Below, piece after piece: positions 60,847 through 64,000 of a stretch of DNA of 64,000 nt. The position numbers and the translations under genes are program-made. Source of the DNA: Atlantibacter subterraneus (GTDB lineage: Bacteria > Pseudomonadota > Gammaproteobacteria > Enterobacterales > Enterobacteriaceae); the NCBI RefSeq assembly GCF_027853245.1, contig NZ_JAPTZM010000007.1; one strand, given 5' to 3'. The notes under the pieces were generated by a model. The model did not search any database. It was given only the letters and a program-made list of their open reading frames with translations, and had not been told where the DNA came from. Each line of letters starts with the position of its first letter. Within the stretch, counting starts at the first letter, position 1.

Positions 60847-61605
60847 ATGACGCAACGTATCGCAATTGTGACCGGCGGCAGCCGCGGCCTTGGGAAAAAC
60901 GCAGCGCTAAAGCTGGCGGAGAAGGGAATTGCCATTATCCTCACCTACAACAGCCAGCGTGAAGACGCGGATGATGTGGTGCGCGAAATTGAGAAAAAAG
61001 GCGTGAAAGCGCTGGCATTACAGCTTAACGTCGCCGAAAGCGCGAGCTTTGCCGCATTCGCTAATGAAGTGAAGCAACAGCTTAAACACGTCTGGCAACG
61101 CGATAGCTTCGATTATTTAGTGAACAATGCCGGGATCGGCATTAACGCGCCGTTTACCGACATTACCGAAGCGCAGTTCGACCAGTTAGTGAACATTCAC
61201 TTCAAAGGACCGTTCTTTTTGACTCAGCATCTGCTGCCGCTGATAAAAAATGGCGGGCGTATCCTGAACGTCTCCAGCGGTCTGACGCGTTTTGCCCTGC
61301 CGGGCTATTCGGCCTACGCCGCCATGAAAGGCGCGATGGAAGTGCTTACTCACTATCAGGCTAAAGAGCTGGGCGCACGCGGCATCTCCGCCAATATCAT
61401 CGCCCCTGGCGCGATTGAAACCGACTTCGGTGGCGGCGCGGTGCGCGATAACGCCGAACTGAATAAGGCTATCGCGGCGCAAACTGCCTTAGGGCGCGTA
61501 GGTCTGCCGGATGATATTGGCGAGGCCATCGCCGCGCTGCTGGGCGACGGCCTCGGCTGGATGAATGCCCAGCGCATTGAGGTCTCGGGCGGGATGTATA
61601 TCTGA
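60847..61605 (+). CDS. SDR family oxidoreductase
   Basis: A 252-residue short-chain dehydrogenase with the NAD(P) motif TGGSRGLGKN, the NNAGIG strand, and the catalytic Ser (NVSSGLTRF) and Tyr/Lys (YSAYAAMKGAM). The Asn of the tetrad is present as well. The substrate is unknown. It lies divergently beside the LysR-type yhjC, a layout in which LysR proteins usually control the neighbouring gene. Confidence 0.9.
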   Translation: MTQRIAIVTGGSRGLGKNAALKLAEKGIAIILTYNSQREDADDVVREIEKKGVKALALQLNVAESASFAAFANEVKQQLKHVWQRDSFDYLVNNAGIGINAPFTDITEAQFDQLVNIHFKGPFFLTQHLLPLIKNGGRILNVSSGLTRFALPGYSAYAAMKGAMEVLTHYQAKELGARGISANIIAPGAIETDFGGGAVRDNAELNKAIAAQTALGRVGLPDDIGEAIAALLGDGLGWMNAQRIEVSGGMYI

Positions 61606-61614
61606 TGCCTGAAC

Positions 61615-61642
61615 ACGCCGGGCGGCGCTATCAGCCCGGCGT
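61615..61642. terminator. hairpin between convergent SDR and GNAT genes
   Basis: ACGCCGGGC (61615-61623) pairs with GCCCGGCGT (61634-61642). There is no clear T run on either strand. It overlaps the last bases of the GNAT gene and may act as a weak bidirectional terminator. Confidence 0.5.
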
Positions 61643-62173
61643 AAATTCGTGCGCCAGCAGGCCGAATAACCAGTCGTCCTGCCAGCGTTCGTCGAGAAAG
61701 TAGTTTTCGCGCAGCGTCCCTTCCAGCACAAATCCGGCCTTTTCCAGCACCCGCTTCGACGGCTCATTGCCAACCGTCACCGTAGCCACCAGTTTCCGGT
61801 AGCCGCAGATTTGAAACGCGTAGTCGCAAATCGCCTGCAATGACTCATAACCCAGCCCCTGACCGTGTACCCGCGTCGCCAGCAGATACCCGACTTCCGC
61901 AATCCCGTCACCGCGATCGATAAACCCCGTCACGCCGAACGGCTCACCGCTGCGCTTTTCGCGCATCACCAGGCACAGCCAGTGGCTGCTGCCCGGCTCC
62001 CATCGCGGTAATCGGCTGTCAAACGCGGCGCGCATGGCTTCATCATCCCGGGACGACGCCAGATAGCGCGAAATTCGCGGATCGCGCTGGATCGCCACAA
62101 AAAAAGGCCAGTCTTGCAAGGTAATTTGTTGGTAAGTGACGCGGGTTGAAGTTATGTAGTCTGCCGGTTGCAC
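61631..62173 (-). CDS. GNAT family N-acetyltransferase (RimJ/RimL-like)
   Basis: A 180-residue acetyltransferase. The acetyl-CoA binding segment VGYLLATRVHGQGLGYESLQAICDYAF and the typical NEPSKRVLEKAGFVLEGTLRENYFLD of the RimJ/RimL group are visible. RimJ and RimL acetylate ribosomal protein N-termini, but this subgroup also includes small-molecule and antibiotic acetyltransferases. The acceptor here is unknown. Confidence 0.88.
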   Translation of the reverse strand: MQPADYITSTRVTYQQITLQDWPFFVAIQRDPRISRYLASSRDDEAMRAAFDSRLPRWEPGSSHWLCLVMREKRSGEPFGVTGFIDRGDGIAEVGYLLATRVHGQGLGYESLQAICDYAFQICGYRKLVATVTVGNEPSKRVLEKAGFVLEGTLRENYFLDERWQDDWLFGLLAHEFTPG

Positions 62174-62352
62174 GCGGGCTCCTGTTAATTAAAGAATATA
62201 TCGAACGCTTTTCGCCCGATGGTATGACGAGTGAATAGTCTATCTTTGAGTTAACTGTCAGAACTTCTCAACACAGCAATATACATAATCATAATAATCA
62301 GGCGCTATGCCGGACAGAGTGGAGTAGCGCATTAACGAGTGTAAGGATAACC

Positions 62353-63948
62353 ATGACTCGTTCAGCACAGCTTATCGCAAGAGAACAATTTGAAGCAGCC
62401 CTGCAGGCGATCCGTGAAGCGTCAAAATCAATCCTCTCCCTGCTCGGCAACCCGGTTGCAGAAGCCAAAGATCCACAATGGTTTTTACAGCAGATGGATA
62501 ACGCCCGGCAGCATCTCGGCAGCTGGGGTCTGGTGGCGAAGCGGCTACATATCAATGATGCCGAGCTGTCGCAGTTTACCCTCCAGCTGCGCCACCTCCA
62601 GCAACTGGTGCCGCAGTATGAAAGCGGTGCCGAGGTCAGCTCCACGGCGTTGATCGCCGCGCTGCGTTTTGTCGCCACCCTGGAACGGGTTCGCCTGCGC
62701 CAACCGCTGCTGCATTACAATACGGAACTGGCGCTCAGCCAGCCGCCGCAGCCGCGCGCCGCGCGCGTTCAGCTGCGAAGCCTGGAGCTGACCCTAAAGG
62801 GGCTTATCCGTGAAGCCTGGCCGGATGAGGTCGCCCTGGTGAACCATCTCAAACTGCTCTTTGGGGCTAACAAAGTGCGGAGCTGGCTTAAATTCGCCAA
62901 ACCTGGCGACATTCTCAGCGGAATGCAGTTCAGCGAACTGGCGCAGCTGGTGGTGGATAAAAAAGAGTTCGCCAAACATTACGCCGCCCATTTTCCGGAA
63001 AGCGGCGCGTTAAGTTTCCTGATTGAACCGCGTAAATCCCTGCTGACGTTTCTGGACGATGTACGGCTGATCCGCAACCACGCACTGGGCCAGCAGCCGC
63101 TTTCCCCGGTACAGATGACGCTGCTGGATAATTACGCCACTGCCATTACTGCGCCCCTACAGCAACGCCATGTGCAGGGGAAAACCCTGGTTAATCCGGC
63201 CAGCTTTAACGCCTGTGATGATAACGAACTGGAAGCCTGGTTTGCCGATGCCGAGCAAAAACATCAGGCGATGAGCGGCGATATTTTCGAGATCCGGGAT
63301 GTAGTTGATTCGCCGCGCCACAAGCCGCCGCGCACCCGTGAACAGCGCGAGCAGCTGGTGGTCGGTGTTTTATGGGGCGCAGTGGGGCTGGTGGCGGTGG
63401 CGATTGCCGTGGGTGGGCTGCACCTGGTAAACCAGACCCAGAAACCTGCAGTGGCAAGCCCGTCGACAGCCTATGCCGCGCCGGTTGAGCGGGAAGAGCC
63501 GCGTGACAGCACCCCGCGCCAGCAGCTTAACCGCATGGGCATTCCCTGGGACGAAAACCATTTTCGCTCCGCAATTGACCGCGATGATGACCGTATAGCC
63601 CGGTTATTTTTACAGGCTGGCATGGAATGGAAAGTTTCCTGGACCGAACAGGCGCTGGCGAGCAAACAGCATAAGGTGCTGGATCTGCTGCTCAGCTATC
63701 GTGTGCAAATGAACGAGCCCAAACCCTGTCGGCGGATGATCGCTAACCTCGGGCACGCGCTGGCGCAGGGCCAGCCATTTACCTCAATCCGTAAATCCTA
63801 TCTCAAAGCGTTCTGCGCCACGCCTGAGGTGGTGAAGCGCCAGGCCAGTGACGCTGCTCAGGCTCAGACGCGTGCCGCCGCCACCCGCGATAAAAGCGAT
63901 GAAAAATGGGCGGCGATCCAGAAAGCCATCTATAACGAAATCAAATAG
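62353..63948 (+). CDS. STY4199-family HEPN protein with membrane helix and ankyrin-like tail
   Basis: A 531-residue protein. Residues 1-330 are helical and soluble. They contain RLIRNH at 238-243, an exact match to the HEPN nuclease motif (Arg-hydrophobic-x3-His). A single membrane helix spans about 335-359. Residues 390-460 look like ankyrin-type repeats (HFRSAIDRDDDRIARLFLQAG...; WTEQALASKQHKVLDLLLSY). The tail is Ala-rich and charged. HEPN domains are often RNases in toxin and defence systems, but membrane-anchored STY4199 proteins have no assigned role. Another gene follows after 15 bases, probably in one operon. Confidence 0.75.
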   Translation: MTRSAQLIAREQFEAALQAIREASKSILSLLGNPVAEAKDPQWFLQQMDNARQHLGSWGLVAKRLHINDAELSQFTLQLRHLQQLVPQYESGAEVSSTALIAALRFVATLERVRLRQPLLHYNTELALSQPPQPRAARVQLRSLELTLKGLIREAWPDEVALVNHLKLLFGANKVRSWLKFAKPGDILSGMQFSELAQLVVDKKEFAKHYAAHFPESGALSFLIEPRKSLLTFLDDVRLIRNHALGQQPLSPVQMTLLDNYATAITAPLQQRHVQGKTLVNPASFNACDDNELEAWFADAEQKHQAMSGDIFEIRDVVDSPRHKPPRTREQREQLVVGVLWGAVGLVAVAIAVGGLHLVNQTQKPAVASPSTAYAAPVEREEPRDSTPRQQLNRMGIPWDENHFRSAIDRDDDRIARLFLQAGMEWKVSWTEQALASKQHKVLDLLLSYRVQMNEPKPCRRMIANLGHALAQGQPFTSIRKSYLKAFCATPEVVKRQASDAAQAQTRAAATRDKSDEKWAAIQKAIYNEIK

Positions 63949-63963
63949 CCAGAGGGTAAGCAG

Positions 63964-64000
63964 ATGCAAAACGCACACGGCAGCCTTGTTGATGTCCCTG
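63964..64000 (+). CDS. start of an unidentified gene cut by the window end
   Basis: An ATG at 63964 with GAGGG about 7 bases upstream opens a frame beginning MQNAHGSLVDVP. It lies 15 bases after the HEPN gene. Twelve codons are too few to name it; it is probably the downstream partner of the HEPN protein. Confidence 0.5.
   Translation, partial: MQNAHGSLVDVP

Noticed and set aside
1..64000. CRISPR arrays, tRNA or rRNA genes, intact insertion sequences, prophage genes
   Set aside because: None were seen on reading: no regularly spaced repeats, no recognisable tRNA or rRNA sequence, and no transposase or phage structural protein among the plausible reading frames.

Overview
The window is a chromosomal segment of a gammaproteobacterium of the Enterobacteriaceae. 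The backbone gene order (rsmD-yhhL-yhhM-yhhN-zntA, tusA, yhhQ-dcrB, yhhS-yhhT, acpT, yhiN-pitA-uspB-uspA-dtpB, yhjE-yhjD-yhjC) is that of Escherichia coli and relatives, and the protein sequences are close to the E. coli ones. G+C-rich codon use, a BlrP1-like BLUF-EAL protein and a STY4199-type protein point towards the Klebsiella/Enterobacter/Kluyvera side of the family. The genus cannot be fixed by eye.

Layout. 1-3830: rsmD tail, yhhLMN and the zinc exporter zntA with its ZntR-type promoter. 3905-4235: a small locus that looks like a type I toxin-antitoxin module. 4246-7108: a TRAP transporter operon (minus strand) inserted between zntA and tusA. 7298-9009: tusA, yhhQ, dcrB. 9064-15346: a sugar island inserted between dcrB and yhhS. 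It has a cellobiose/lactose-type PTS (IIA, IIB, IIC), a GH1 phospho-beta-glycosidase and an alpha/beta hydrolase on one strand, with a ROK sugar kinase and a LacI-type repressor divergent from them. Two identical palindromes lie in the divergent gap. 15323-17780: yhhS, yhhT.

18288-33999: a complete aryl polyene (APE) pigment cluster, apeA to apeR, followed by the phosphopantetheinyl transferase acpT. It includes ketosynthases and a chain-length factor, a ketoreductase, two hot-dog dehydratases, two acyl carrier proteins, an aryl ligase, a thioesterase, acyl/glycosyl transferases, and LolA-like, MMPL and lipoprotein export genes. E. coli K-12 keeps only acpT at this position.

33996-50989: an accessory block where K-12 has nik and other genes. 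It carries an NlpC/P60 protein, an unknown protein beside a MlrA-like MerR regulator, an SDR plus a GH15 enzyme, a blue-light BLUF-EAL phosphodiesterase, two very small genes, a SiaABCD-like phosphatase/kinase/diguanylate cyclase operon whose SiaA has CBS domains as its input module, an AEC transporter and the selenocysteine formate dehydrogenase fdnGHI. Three parts of this block concern cyclic di-GMP (BLUF-EAL, Sia, MlrA-like).

51050-64000: a short hairpin-bounded fragment, then yhiN, pitA, uspB, uspA, dtpB, yhjE, yhjD, yhjC, an SDR, a GNAT acetyltransferase and a HEPN-membrane-ankyrin protein. The start of one more gene is cut by the window end. No tRNA, rRNA, CRISPR array or intact insertion sequence was seen.
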